Positions 46,933 to 59,628 of a stretch of 64,000 nucleotides of DNA are shown here, piece by piece. Each line of letters begins with the position of its first letter. Positions within the stretch are counted from its first letter, which is position 1. Source of the stretch: Billgrantia tianxiuensis (GTDB taxonomy: Bacteria > Pseudomonadota > Gammaproteobacteria > Pseudomonadales > Halomonadaceae); the NCBI RefSeq assembly GCF_009834345.1, contig NZ_CP035042.1:2604001-2668000 (forward strand), written 5' to 3'. A model generated the notes under the pieces. It saw nothing but the letters and a program-made list of their open reading frames with translations. It searched no databases and was not told the origin of the DNA. Made by a program: the position numbers and the translations under genes.

Positions 46933-49042
46933 AGCAGCCCGGCATACGAACGCTGTCGCTCACCCCATTGGCCTTTGCCATTGCCATGGCCGCAACCGGA
47001 GCAGCCATCGCCGACCCGGGCCAACCGCGACTGGGCAGCGGACAGGGCGATTTCGGTGGAGCCGGTCTGATGCAGACCCCTAGCGCGCGGATGCAGCCGC
47101 TCGGCGGCTTCGCCTTCTCGCTTTCACGTACAGCACCCTATCGACGCTACAGCCTGTTCTTTCAGCCCACCGCATGGCTCGAAGCCGGCTTCCGCTACGT
47201 CGAGGTGGAGAATCGCCGCTATCTGGCCGCGACCGGCGACCGCAACAACCTCGACAAGGGCATCGATTTCAAGGTGAGGCTACGCGAGGAGGATCGCTAC
47301 TGGCCGCAGATCGCCATCGGCGCCCGCGACATCGGCGGCACCGGCCTGTTCGCGGGCGAATATCTGGTGGCCAGCAAACGCTGGCACGACTTCGATTTCT
47401 CCCTGGGGATCGGCTGGGGCTATCTCGGCAACCAGGAGGATTTCACCAACCCCTTGGCCCGACTCGACGAGCGTTTCGAACGCCGCTCCGGATTCTCCTC
47501 GGGGGTGACGGCGGCAGCGTCAACCTTGGCAGCCTGTTCAGCGGCCGCAGCGCCCTGTTCGGTGGCATCGAATACCAGACCCCATGGGAACCGCTGGTCC
47601 TGCAACTGGAATTGGAAGGCAACGACTATCGGCACGAACCCCAGCGCAACCACCAACAGCAGGATTCACGCGTCAATCTCGGCGCTCGCCTGCAGCTGAC
47701 GGACAGCATCGAACTCAAAGCTGGCTGGCAACGCGGCAATACCGCCATGCTCGGGATCAGCTTCTCAACCAACCTGGCCACCGTTTCCCAGGTCAAACGC
47801 GACCCGCCTCCGGCCGATCTGGCAGCGGCTCCCGCCACACATGACGGCGACTGGAACGGACTCAGCCGGGAACTGGAAGCCAACGCCGGCCTTGGCGTCT
47901 ACCGGATCCATCAAGACGGCTCCAGTGTCGTGGTGGAGGGCGAGCCCACGCGTTACCGCTCCCTGGCCGAGAGCGAGCAGCGCGCCGGGCGCCTGCTGCA
48001 CAATCATCTGGGCAGCGAGGTGGAAACCTTCCGCTTCCGCTGGCACGAGCGCGGCATGGCACTGCGCGAAAGCGTGCACCAGCGCGACGACCTGGTCGCC
48101 GCCATCGATTCCAGCGAGCATGCCGTCGCCTATCGTCATGGGATCTACTCCCATGCCCTGCTTGAGCCCGAGCAGGGAGAGCTGCTGTACGAGTCCACGC
48201 CCCGCGGCTTCTCCTACAGTCTCGAACCGCAGCTCGAACAGAACTTCGGCGGTCCGGACGGCTACCTCTATCGGCTTTCCGCCAACTTCGACAGCGAATA
48301 CCGCTTCAACGCCAACGGCTGGCTCTCGGCCACGCTGAGCTACACGGTGGACGACAACCTCGACAAGTACCGCTACGTCGGCCCGTCCGATCTGCCACGG
48401 GTGCGGACCCACATCGGCGATTATCTGGCGGAAACCGACATCGGCATCAGCAACCTCCAGTACACCCATACCGGCCACCTGGGCGGCGACTGGTATGCCA
48501 TGGGTTACGGCGGCCTGCTCGAGACGATGTTCGCCGGTGTAGGCGGCGAACTGCTCTATCGCCCCTTCAACGGCGACGTGGCCGTCGGCCTCGATGTCAA
48601 CTGGGTCAAGCAGCGCGATTTCGACCAGCGCTTCGACATGCGCGACTACTCTACCTGGACGGGTCACCTGACCGGATACTGGCAGACCGACATCGAAGAC
48701 ATGCTGGCCAAGGTCAGCGTGGGTCGCTACCTGGCCGGGGATCTCGGCATGACCTTCGATGTGTCCCGCGAGTTCGACTCCGGCGTCAGGTTAGGAGGCT
48801 GGGCTACCTTCACCGATGCCGGCAGTGACTTCGGCGAGGGCAGCTTCGACAAGGGAATCTACCTCTCGCTGCCGCTGGACGCCTTCTTCGTCCGCTCCAC
48901 CCGCCAGCGTGCGCAGCTGGCGTGGCGCCCGCTCACGCGGGACGGCGGCGCCCAGCTGGCCCGCCGCCAAGCACTCTACGACCTGACCGAAGAGCGCAGC
49001 ATGGGGCGCTATTGGGAGCAGCAGGCCGATATGATGCGTTAG
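46929..49042 (+). pseudogene. gfcD: GfcD/YjbH-family outer-membrane beta-barrel, frameshifted
   Basis: This gene encodes a large outer-membrane protein of the DUF940 (YjbH) family. It has a signal peptide, then the N-terminal DFGGAGLMQTPSARMQPLGGFAFSLSRTAPYRRYSLFFQPTAWLEAGFRY typical of the family, and C-terminal paired-barrel repeats (YGGLLETMFAGVGGELLYRPFNGDVAVGLDVNWVKQRDF). One G is missing from the run at 47501-47505. Restoring it joins RRSGFSSGG to DGGSVNLGSLFSGRSALFGG and gives 704 residues, normal for the family. A hairpin terminator lies 37 bp downstream. Recent work on YjbH/GfcD suggests dual barrels for polymer export. Confidence 0.87.
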
Positions 49043-49079
49043 GCACTGTACGGAAACCGCCACCGATCGTCGTAATGAC

Positions 49080-49110
49080 GAAGACCACCGCAGCGATCGC
49101 GGTGGTCTTC
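49080..49110. terminator. Hairpin between convergent gfcD and gcvT
   Basis: GAAGACCACCGC (49080-49091) and GCGGTGGTCTTC (49099-49110) form a perfect 12-bp stem with a 7-base loop. It lies between two convergent genes, so it could end both transcripts. Neither side has a clear U-run. Confidence 0.55.
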
Positions 49111-49145
49111 AGGAAAGATAACGGTATAACTGGCTAGCGCTACGC

Positions 49146-50258
49146 TCAGCCGCGGTGGTAGCCCGGCGCCACGAAGGGCATCTTGCTCACCAGCATGGGC
49201 AGCCGCTTGCCCCGTACCTCGGCATAGACGGTACTACCGAGCTCGGCATGGGCGATGTCGACGTACCCCATGGCCACCGGCTTGCCTACGCTTGGCCCGA
49301 AGCCGCCCGACGTCACAGAGCCGATACGCTGGCCCTCTTCATCGAAGAGTTCGGTTCCCTCACGTACCGGCGCGCGCCCTTCGCCCAGCAGGCCGACACG
49401 CTTGCGGCGATGATCCTTGGCATCGACCTGATGCAGGATCACGTCCGCCCCAGGGAAACCGGCCGAACGCTCACCGCCGTGGCGACGCGCCTTGCCAATG
49501 GCCCAGACCAATCCGGCTTCCACCGGCGTGGTCTCGGTATCGATATCGTGACCATAGAGGCACAACCCCGCCTCCAGGCGCAGGGAGTCCCGCGCGCCCA
49601 GGCCGATCGCCTCGACTTCCTCTTCCGCCAGCAGGCGGCGCGCCAATGCCTCGGTCTCGCTGGCCGGCACCGAGATCTCGAAGCCATCCTCGCCGGTGTA
49701 GCCACTGCGGCTCACCCATACGGGCACGCCATCGATCTCGAAGCGACCGTGCTGCATGAACACCATCTCGCAGGCCTGCGGGCAGTGACGGCGCATGACG
49801 TCAGCGGCCTTGGGCCCCTGCAGCGCCAGCAGGCCACGATCCAGCACTTCGATACGGTGCTCGTCGTCGAGTCCCATCTCGAGCAGCGCGACATCCTGCT
49901 CCTTGCAGGCAGCGTTGACGACCAGATAGAGCCCCTCACCAGGATTGGCCACCATCAGATCATCGAGAATGCCCCCTTCCTGCCCCGTGAACAGGGCATA
50001 ACGCTGCATGCCTTCAGGCAAGCCGACGATATCCGCACAAACCAGCGTCTCCAGCGCTTCGGCGGGCCGTGGGCCTTGCAGCAGGATCTGCCCCATGTGG
50101 GAGACATCGAACAGGCCGCAGGCGCTACGGGTGTGTTCGTGCTCCTTCTTGACGCCGAGCGGATATTGCACCGGCATCTCGTAACCGGCAAAGGGCACCA
50201 TCTTGCCCCCCAGCTCGAGATGCAGGTCAAACAGCGGCGTGCGCTTGAGTTGGCTCAT
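49146..50258 (-). CDS. gcvT: Glycine cleavage system T protein (aminomethyltransferase)
   Basis: This 370-residue enzyme transfers the methylene group from lipoyl-GcvH to tetrahydrofolate, releasing ammonia. It starts MSQLKRTPLFDLHLELGGKMVPFAGYEMPVQY. It has SACGLFDVSHMGQI, with the conserved Asp for folate, the region LVVNAACKEQD, and RSGYTGEDGFEISVP. GAGGAA lies seven bases before the ATG at 50258. The rest of the system, gcvH and gcvP, is on the other strand 2 kb away, separated by an amino-acid symporter. Confidence 0.96.
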   Translation of the reverse strand: MSQLKRTPLFDLHLELGGKMVPFAGYEMPVQYPLGVKKEHEHTRSACGLFDVSHMGQILLQGPRPAEALETLVCADIVGLPEGMQRYALFTGQEGGILDDLMVANPGEGLYLVVNAACKEQDVALLEMGLDDEHRIEVLDRGLLALQGPKAADVMRRHCPQACEMVFMQHGRFEIDGVPVWVSRSGYTGEDGFEISVPASETEALARRLLAEEEVEAIGLGARDSLRLEAGLCLYGHDIDTETTPVEAGLVWAIGKARRHGGERSAGFPGADVILHQVDAKDHRRKRVGLLGEGRAPVREGTELFDEEGQRIGSVTSGGFGPSVGKPVAMGYVDIAHAELGSTVYAEVRGKRLPMLVSKMPFVAPGYHRG

Positions 50259-50298
50259 GCAAATTCCTCGTGACATGGATGGTGGGCAAAGGAGGCGG

Positions 50299-50323
50299 GA
50301 CGAGGCGCACGTGGCGCCTCGTC
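50299..50323 (-). terminator. Perfect hairpin after the symporter gene
   Basis: GACGAGGCGC (50299-50308) and GCGCCTCGTC (50314-50323) form a 10-bp stem with a 5-base loop between the symporter stop and gcvT. No U-tract follows, so it may be a weak terminator or a leader structure of gcvT. Confidence 0.45.
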
Positions 50324-50384
50324 GTACGCGAGGCTCCTATCCCCCATGTTGTGACCAAGTGTTAGCCAATAGGGTGGCCGAGTG

Positions 50385-51791
50385 TTATGGCCGGTTGTGG
50401 TCAAGATCCTCGCCCGGCAGTACTTCCTTGCCGTCGAAGTAGTCGCGCGTGACCTTGAACACCACCGGTGACAGCAGCGCCAGGGCAATCAGGTTGGGAA
50501 TGGCCATCATGGCGTTGAAGGTATCGGCCATCAGCCAGATGAAGCCAAGCTGCGCAATCGCACCCAGCGGAATCGCCAGCACGAACAGCACCCGGTAAAG
50601 CATGATCGAACGGGTGCCGAACAGGAACTGGAAGCACTTCTCACCGTAGAACGACCAACCCAGGATGGTGGTGAAAGCGAATACCGCCAGTGCCAGCGAC
50701 ACGATCTGATTGCCCCAGCCGGGCAACGCGGCATCGAAGGAGAGCGCCGTCAGTGAGGCGCCCGCCTCGCCCTCGACCCATACCGTGGAGGTCAGGATCA
50801 CCAACGCGGTAATGGTGCAGATGATGATGGTGTCGATGAAGGTACCGAGCATGGCGATCATACCCTGGCGCACCGGGTTGCGGGTCTTGGCCGCCGCGTG
50901 GGCAATGGGCGCACTACCCAGGCCCGCCTCGTTGGAGAAGATACCGCGTGCCACGCCGAAGCGAATCGCCGCCATCACCGCGGCACCGGCAAAGCCGCCC
51001 ATGGCCGCATGCGGGTTGAAGGCATAGTAGAAGATCATGCTGAAGGCATCGCCGATCTGCCCGGCATTGACGACCAGCACTACGAGGCCCGCCAGCACGT
51101 AGGCGATCCCCATGATCGGTACCAGCTTGCCGGCCACCTTGGCGATGCGCTTGATGCCACCCAGGATCACGGCCCCTGCCAGCACCATGATGACGACGCC
51201 GGTGAGCCAGTGAGGAATGCCGAAGGTCGAATCCAGCGCATCGGCCACTGAGTTGGACTGCACGGTATTGCCGATCCCGAAGGCCGCCACGGCACCGAAG
51301 AAGGCGAAGGCGCCGCCCAGCCACAGCCATTTCCTGCCCAGGCCATTCTTGATGTAGAACATCGGCCCGCCGACGTGGTAGCCGGTGCTGTCGGTTTCAC
51401 GATAACGCACCGCCAACACCGCCTCGGAGAACTTCGTCGCCATGCCGACCAGCGCGGTGATCCACATCCAGAACACCGCACCGGGGCCACCCAGGGCGAT
51501 GGCAGTGGCCACCCCGGCAATGTTACCGGTGCCGATGGTGGCGGAGAGTGCTGTCATCAACGCATTGAAGGGCGAGATCTCACCCTCTTCATCCGCCTTC
51601 TTGGCCTCGCCAGGCGCGGGCTTGGCATCACGCCCCTGCCACATCAGCTTGAAGCCGGTGCCCAGCTTGCGGATAGGCATCAGCTTCAAGCCGATCTGCA
51701 GGTAGAGACCCACCCCAAGCAGCAGGATGAGCATCAACGGTCCCCAGACCACGCCGTTGATGGCGGTGAAGATCGAAGTCAAGGTTTCCAC
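50385..51791 (-). CDS. Alanine/glycine:cation symporter (AGCS family)
   Basis: This is a 468-residue, ten- to eleven-helix inner-membrane symporter that brings in alanine or glycine with sodium. AGCS signatures include FNALMTALSATIGTGNIAGVATAIALGGPGAVFWMW, HVGGPMFYIKNG, and GVARGIFSNEAGLGSAPIAHAAAKT. The start is taken as the GTG at 51791 because GAGGG lies about eight bases upstream; no good ATG is available. Its place between gcvT and gcvHP suggests glycine as a substrate. Confidence 0.92.
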   Translation of the reverse strand: METLTSIFTAINGVVWGPLMLILLLGVGLYLQIGLKLMPIRKLGTGFKLMWQGRDAKPAPGEAKKADEEGEISPFNALMTALSATIGTGNIAGVATAIALGGPGAVFWMWITALVGMATKFSEAVLAVRYRETDSTGYHVGGPMFYIKNGLGRKWLWLGGAFAFFGAVAAFGIGNTVQSNSVADALDSTFGIPHWLTGVVIMVLAGAVILGGIKRIAKVAGKLVPIMGIAYVLAGLVVLVVNAGQIGDAFSMIFYYAFNPHAAMGGFAGAAVMAAIRFGVARGIFSNEAGLGSAPIAHAAAKTRNPVRQGMIAMLGTFIDTIIICTITALVILTSTVWVEGEAGASLTALSFDAALPGWGNQIVSLALAVFAFTTILGWSFYGEKCFQFLFGTRSIMLYRVLFVLAIPLGAIAQLGFIWLMADTFNAMMAIPNLIALALLSPVVFKVTRDYFDGKEVLPGEDLDHNRP

Positions 51792-52265
51792 GAACGTTTC
51801 CCTCTGTTGTATGGACTGTTTTTGTTGCCTTTCTCGAAGTATCGATACGTCGAGACGGCGTACCATAGCGGAAAACGCCAGGAAAGCACCACCTCGACGA
51901 AATGCCTGCTGCACACTTCTCGACGGGTATTGCGTCTGCGCTAGCTTAGCTCGTGTTTCGTATCGGAAACAAATGTCAGCGCCACATCAACTTTCAGATT
52001 GGCGACACGCTTCGGGAGCCGGGGCTAAGACAGCGTTCCCTGTCAGATTAGTGAGCCATGGCAGCAGTGTCGAATTAGCGTCGTCATGCCTCGCGCCCTC
52101 TACCGTAGACGAATGGGACTAGACGCTCGTCCCGGGGCGCGCCACGCTATGGATGCGACGAGTCGAGACTGGCCTGGAAGAGGGCCCGCCTTCAGGCTCG
52201 CCAAACGCCGCCAATGGCGTTAGCATTCGCCCAGTCGGAAAACCTTTTCTTATAGGAAAATCATC
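51792..52265. other. 474-bp gap between the symporter and gcvH
   Basis: No gene or convincing glycine riboswitch is seen. Features that can be pointed out are the inverted repeat TGTTTC-GTATCG-GAAACA (51954-51971), a likely operator; a hairpin AACGCC/GGCGTT at 52204-52221; and TTTTC/GAAAA at 52245-52260, which overlaps the gcvH ribosome-binding site and could partly cover it. Confidence 0.5.
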
Positions 52266-52658
52266 ATGAGCTCGATTCCTGCCAACCTGCGCTACAACGA
52301 CAGTCATGAATGGGTGCTGGACAACGGCGACGGCACCGTCACCATCGGCATCACCGATCATGCTCAGGAAGCCCTGGGAGACGTCGTCTTCGTCGAGCTT
52401 CCCGAGGTCGGCCGCACCCTGGAAAAGGGCGAAGAGTTCGGCGTAATCGAGTCGGTCAAGGCGGCTTCCGACCTCTATGCCCCGTTGGCCGGCGAGATCG
52501 TCGAGGTCAACGAGGCACTGGAGGACGCGCCTGAAACCGTCAACGAATCTCCTTACGAGAATGGTTGGATCATGAAGGTTCGCGTCGAGAATGCAGCCGC
52601 AGTGGAAGCCCTGCTGGATGCCGATGCCTACCAGGCCGTGGTCGACAGCGAAGCCTGA
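52266..52658 (+). CDS. gcvH: Glycine cleavage system H protein
   Basis: This 130-residue lipoyl carrier shuttles the aminomethyl group between GcvP, GcvT and the L protein. The lipoylation lysine is in [15 protein letters not shown], and the flanking [23 protein letters not shown] is highly conserved. An AGGAAAA site precedes the ATG. It is 89 bp before gcvP, so the two form an operon that runs divergently from the symporter. Confidence 0.97.
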   Translation: MSSIPANLRYNDSHEWVLDNGDGTVTIGITDHAQEALGDVVFVELPEVGRTLEKGEEFGVIESVKAASDLYAPLAGEIVEVNEALEDAPETVNESPYENGWIMKVRVENAAAVEALLDADAYQAVVDSEA

Positions 52659-52747
52659 GCGCGAAGCCTGAGCGCAACGCCCCAGCGCGCCCGGCCGAGC
52701 GGCCGGGCTCCTTTCTTCCTTTACATGTCTCAACGACAGGGTTCTCC

Positions 52748-55642
<2,895 letters not shown>

Positions 55643-55669
55643 CGCGTCGCTGACTGAAGCAGCAAAGCG

Positions 55670-55701
55670 AAACGGCCCGCCGAGCGATCGGCGGGCCGTT
55701 T
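55670..55701. terminator. Bidirectional terminator between gcvP and the T6SS island
   Basis: AACGGCCCGCCG (55671-55682) and CGGCGGGCCGTT (55689-55700) form a 12-bp stem, extendable by one A-T pair, with a 6-base loop. It lies between convergent gcvP and the propeller-like gene and could end both transcripts, though the T-run is short on either side. Confidence 0.75.
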
Positions 55702-55722
55702 GCTGTCGGAGTCAATGAAACG

Positions 55723-56948
55723 TCACCGCCCTACCCACTCCTTGGTCAGGGTGCGCTCCTCGGGATCGTAGCGGTAGACAGTAATCCCGCCCTCGAAGGC
55801 GTGTCCGGTGACCAGCAGGTTGGCCTCGGGGGCCGAGTCGATGCTCAGGTTGCGGGAGTAGTTGTTGACCGAGGGGAAAGGATCGGTGCCCAAATCCAGG
55901 TACGCCTGTGGCCAGGGATTGCCCGCCTCGAACAGTGCGGCATAGGTTGCGCTGGAGCCGTCACGGCGATAATGGCTATGGCCGATACGAAGGAACTCCT
56001 CGCTACCGTTAATAAAGGCGATGGCAATCGTCGTCGGAGTCGACAAGGAGCGGATAGTGCCCCACTTATCAGGTTTGTCTGCCTTCGGAACGGGAATTAG
56101 CTTGCTGTCATCCCAGTATTCATCTTCCCCAGCCCATCCGGCAGATGATCTCGAAAAATGCCGTAATCATAACTGGCCATACCATAGCGCTCGTCTGGCG
56201 CGTCGGTGTTCCAGTAATTGCCAATAGTATTCTCATCACCACTGACCACCCACTGCCCGTCCGGGCTGATGGTGGCATAGGTCTTGGAAGAGTTGCCGGG
56301 CAGCTTCGCCACGGGCGCCAGGGTATCGAGACTCCATAGCGTGACGCCGCCATAGCTTGAAGAAAAGCGGAACTCCTCCTCTTCCCGCACCGGCGGGGAA
56401 TCCTCCAGTTCGCCGCCAGGGCTGCCCGAGCCGCCGGAGACGAAATAACGACCGCCAATAGAGAGGTTCAGCACCTGCCCCGTTCCCGTGAAGCTGGGGC
56501 TACGGCTGTCGCGCAATACGGGGCGCAATGCATCGCCATGACCATGATAGATATTCCAGGTCTCGTTGGCGGAGAGATAATCCTGCATGTCAGAGGACAT
56601 CACATGCCCATAGGTGGGAAAGTGCTCGAACGCTTCGATCACTTCTCCATCTATGCGTTGCACACGGACGACGTCATCGAGATCCTGCCACAGGAAGGCG
56701 TCGCTATCTTCAATAAAGTAGGCGCTGTAGAGGTTGGCCGATTCAGACAGAATCTCTCGCTTCCGCTTCTCCAGGTCCCATAGCACCAGCCGAGAGTCTT
56801 CATGCACGCTGATCACGTAGCGGCCATCCGACGACACGCTTAGCGAGGTCACGGGCTCCAGCCGAGAGAAGAAGAACAAGCCGTACGCAGCCACAGCAAA
56901 GACCAGTGCTGCCCCAGCAATAAGTGCAACCAACTTTCCCTTATTCAT
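55723..56948 (-). pseudogene. Membrane-anchored WD40-like beta-propeller protein, candidate T6SS immunity protein, frameshifted
   Basis: The reconstructed 408-residue protein starts MNKGKLVALIAGAALVFAVAAYG, one membrane anchor at about residues 6-29. The rest would be periplasmic and contains propeller-like repeats (VTSLSVSSDGRYVISVHEDSRLVLWDLE; GGVTLWSLDTLAPVAKL; TYATISPDGQWVVSGDE). One base is missing at about 56131, where LPDG should go on as AGEDEYWDDSKLIPVP. GC content is visibly lower than in neighbouring genes, a sign of transfer. It overlaps the upstream hydrolase gene by 8 bp and closes the island, the position of immunity genes in type VI cargo modules. The immunity role is inference. 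Confidence 0.6.
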
Positions 56949-58828
56949 AACGGCCAAAGCGAGATGACTCCTTGATGCGGTCGTAGATGCCTTCCTTGTA
57001 GCTCTTTTCAAACACCTCATCGCTGGGTATACGCATCCCTGAGTGATCGAACAACCAAAGCGTCTGGTCTACGAAATCGTAATTTTTTGCCCTTAATTTT
57101 CCTTCAACAAAGCGACTCTCATTCCTTACTGCCCCAAACCCAATATGCCCCAGTGCCGCACGCGGTGTCTTCCCTGCCCGCCAATGCCTGGCCACCAGCG
57201 CCTGGAGGGTATCGACATACTGAGCCGCGCGCGCTTCCGAGATCACGGCGTGATGCGCCAGCGGCGCCAACAAATGGTAGGTGGGCAGCGCGTCGCCGCT
57301 GGCCAGGGCGTCTCGCGCTTCCTGCATCGCCTGCTCCTTGAACGCTTGCCAGCCTCGAGCGGCGCGCTCTATGCCGTAGGGGTCCGGCCCCACGGGTGGC
57401 TGGCTAGGAGTCGGTGGCCTCACGGTATGGGCCGGCGCCTTGTCGAGGTAGTACTGGGTGATGGGCGTCGACAGGCCGCTGGGGAACACCCACCATTTCT
57501 TGCCGTAGGCACCGCCTGCCGTCCGATCAGCTCATCCAACCAGTCGTCGGCGCCGAGCGTCTCCAGTAACCAGAGAGCCCCACGGATAGCCTGGTCCCTT
57601 TCGGCCAGTTGCCGCCAGAAGGAGCGAGTGTCTGCCGGCGGCGGCCCGAGTATGCCGTCTTCCTGCGAGAGCAGCACCACCACGTTGCGCACCGCTTTGT
57701 GGGCATCGGGGAAGATGCCCATGCCCAGCGGATGGCTGTCCTGCGAGGGGTCGTTAACCAGCGCGTTGTCCGCCACGGCGGGCTGCCACAGGTAGAGGTT
57801 GTCCAGCACCTGGTAGTGGTCTTGCTCGCCGAGAATATTGAGGGCGGTCAGAATGACACGCGCCCCGAGGGAGTGGCTGATCACGTTGATAGAAATACCA
57901 GCTTCGTGGAGCTGGTTCAGCAGTGCCACCAGGCGGCGCCCCGCTGCCATGGCGTTGAGCTCCGCCTGGAAGAAGTCCACTGTTCCGGTGTCGCCGGACC
58001 AGGCCACGCCAACGATGCGGGTATAAGGGCGCCAGTCGTCGTCCTGCATACCGGCGGCGGCATTGAGCCGGTACTCCATGTGCAGGCACCAGCTGTGTGC
58101 TGCCGAACCGTTGAGCAAAGCTTCCAGTTGATCGGAGCTCGCATCGTTAGACGATGGATAATGATTTCCCCACGCTCTAGGAGGAAGGTGGATCGACACC
58201 CCTTCAACTCCTGCCGAATGGTCGCAATGCGCGCGCTTCCCGAAGGAACCAGCATGGGCCGCTCGGTCACGTCATCGCGCTGCTCCCAGTTGGCGAAGTG
58301 GTGGTAGCCGCCAAAAGGCACATTGTAGCCGTGCAGGAACAGCGTGGCGTTGTTGCCGGCCAGGCGTAGCTGCTCCAATTCCTCGTCGCTTAGCAGGTCC
58401 GGCGCTGACGCATCCGCATCCTTACGCAGATTGATGACGATGGGTGGCGGCAGATAGGTCGCCCGCAACGTGGTTTCGTCCGCGACGACATCGCATTCGG
58501 GCGGAGCCGCCGCTGCCTGCCTCGGGTCGCATGGCTCGTCGTCGACGGCGACGAGGTGCTGGCCCTGAAGGTCACGCAACTGCCAGGCCACCCTGCCGGG
58601 CGTTACGCCCTCGTGGCGACTGATACCATACTCGTCGATACGAGCCGTATACGTACGGCGGGTAATATCGCAAAGCTCCACTTCCGTGCCGGCCGGAAGA
58701 AGTCGCCCCAGGGTGTCACGGTGCTCAATGATGACCGTTACACTCACACAGCAGTGGGCGGGCACGCTGCTACCCGATGTAGAAGCCCGGCTGGGCTGAA
58801 GCGCAGGCGGCGCCAAGGTGTCACTCAT
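56941..58828 (-). pseudogene. Alpha/beta-hydrolase T6SS effector candidate, two frameshifts
   Basis: Joined, this is a 629-residue protein. The N-terminal 110 residues are beta-rich (VSVTVIIEHRDTLGRLLPAG, IDEYGISRHEGVTPGRVAWQL), like the small Ig or transthyretin-like docking domains of VgrG cargo. The hydrolase core follows: LFLHGYNVPFGGYHHF near residue 163 and the nucleophile elbow NVISHSLGARVIL near residue 320, as in DUF900-type hydrolases. The C-terminal part is helical. Single bases are missing at 58199-58202 and about 57508-57515. It starts within the DUF4123 gene stop (ATGA) and lies directly after the vgrG-adaptor pair, so a secreted lipase-like toxin is likely. Catalytic Asp and His are not identified. 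Confidence 0.7.
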
Positions 58829-59628
58829 GAGATCGCCTCATCCGGTTCATGGGCTGTCGTCGCCAGGACACGCAGTTGTGCGAGTCGCTGTTGCCATGGA
58901 TAAGCGTGATGCCCCAAGCGGTCCATCTGCCGGTCCGACAGCGGCGACCGGCGACCCGCCTCGGCAAGCACGCGGCACCCTTCCCACTGGGCATGTTCAG
59001 TTGGAAATGCCAGCGCTTTCATTTGCTCCAGCCAGGTCAAGACGCAGGCTTCGGGCAACTCATATTCCTCGGCAAGCCGACTGCTGAAGACACCTTCCCG
59101 CCAGGCTTCAAGGGCGCGCTGATGCGCCATGGTCAGCACGAACTCCTCGCTCGAAAACGCGAGCTGGCTGTCAGGCAATTTCAGGCGCCAGGCCTTACCG
59201 GCAGCGAAGCCATGCATGAGATGAGCAGGCCCGAGCAACCGAGCGATCTCGTGTGGGCTCAATGCTGCCTCGAGGCCCGCATACAGCCTTGGATCGGCAT
59301 AGCGGAACAGCGCTGGCGGTCCTTCCTGACGACGCACTTGGGTCAAGCTACGCCAGTGCTCGACCAGCGTGGAAAATGGATGGTGCGAGTGAATCTCGAT
59401 GGCCACGCCCTGCTCGACCCAGCGCGCCAGAATAGCCTGGGCATCCGCCGTTGAGGGCAGCACCAGCAGCGGACCGTGTGCCGCATGCTGACGATACGGG
59501 GTTTGCAGGTAGAGCAGTTGGTACGTCGGCGAGTCGTCCGCCTCGAACATGCGCTGCTGCGCCTGCGAGTAAAGCGCCTGGTCAACCAGGTAGAACACCT
59601 GTGCTCGGGAAACGGGCCTCAGCGACAT
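58825..59628 (-). CDS. DUF4123 family T6SS effector adaptor
   Basis: This 267-residue DUF4123 protein has the typical start MSLRPVSRAQVFYLVDQALYSQAQQRMFE and the middle PLLVLPSTADAQAILARWVEQGVAIEIHSHHPFSTLVEHWRSL. DUF4123 proteins (Tap/TEC) load a cognate effector onto the VgrG spike and are encoded between vgrG and the effector, exactly as here. GGAGG lies seven bases before the ATG at 59628. It overlaps the vgrG end by 10 bp and the effector start by 4 bp, so the three are coupled. Confidence 0.9.
   Translation of the reverse strand: MSLRPVSRAQVFYLVDQALYSQAQQRMFEADDSPTYQLLYLQTPYRQHAAHGPLLVLPSTADAQAILARWVEQGVAIEIHSHHPFSTLVEHWRSLTQVRRQEGPPALFRYADPRLYAGLEAALSPHEIARLLGPAHLMHGFAAGKAWRLKLPDSQLAFSSEEFVLTMAHQRALEAWREGVFSSRLAEEYELPEACVLTWLEQMKALAFPTEHAQWEGCRVLAEAGRRSPLSDRQMDRLGHHAYPWQQRLAQLRVLATTAHEPDEAIS

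Noticed and set aside
51792..52265. Glycine riboswitch upstream of gcvH or gcvT
   Set aside because: The gap can form simple hairpins but does not show the paired aptamer core sequences. An Infernal search would be decisive.
55723..56948. Two separate small genes at 55723-56046 and about 56097-56948
   Set aside because: One missing base near 56131 joins them into one propeller-like protein with continuous sequence; the shorter piece has no start site of its own.
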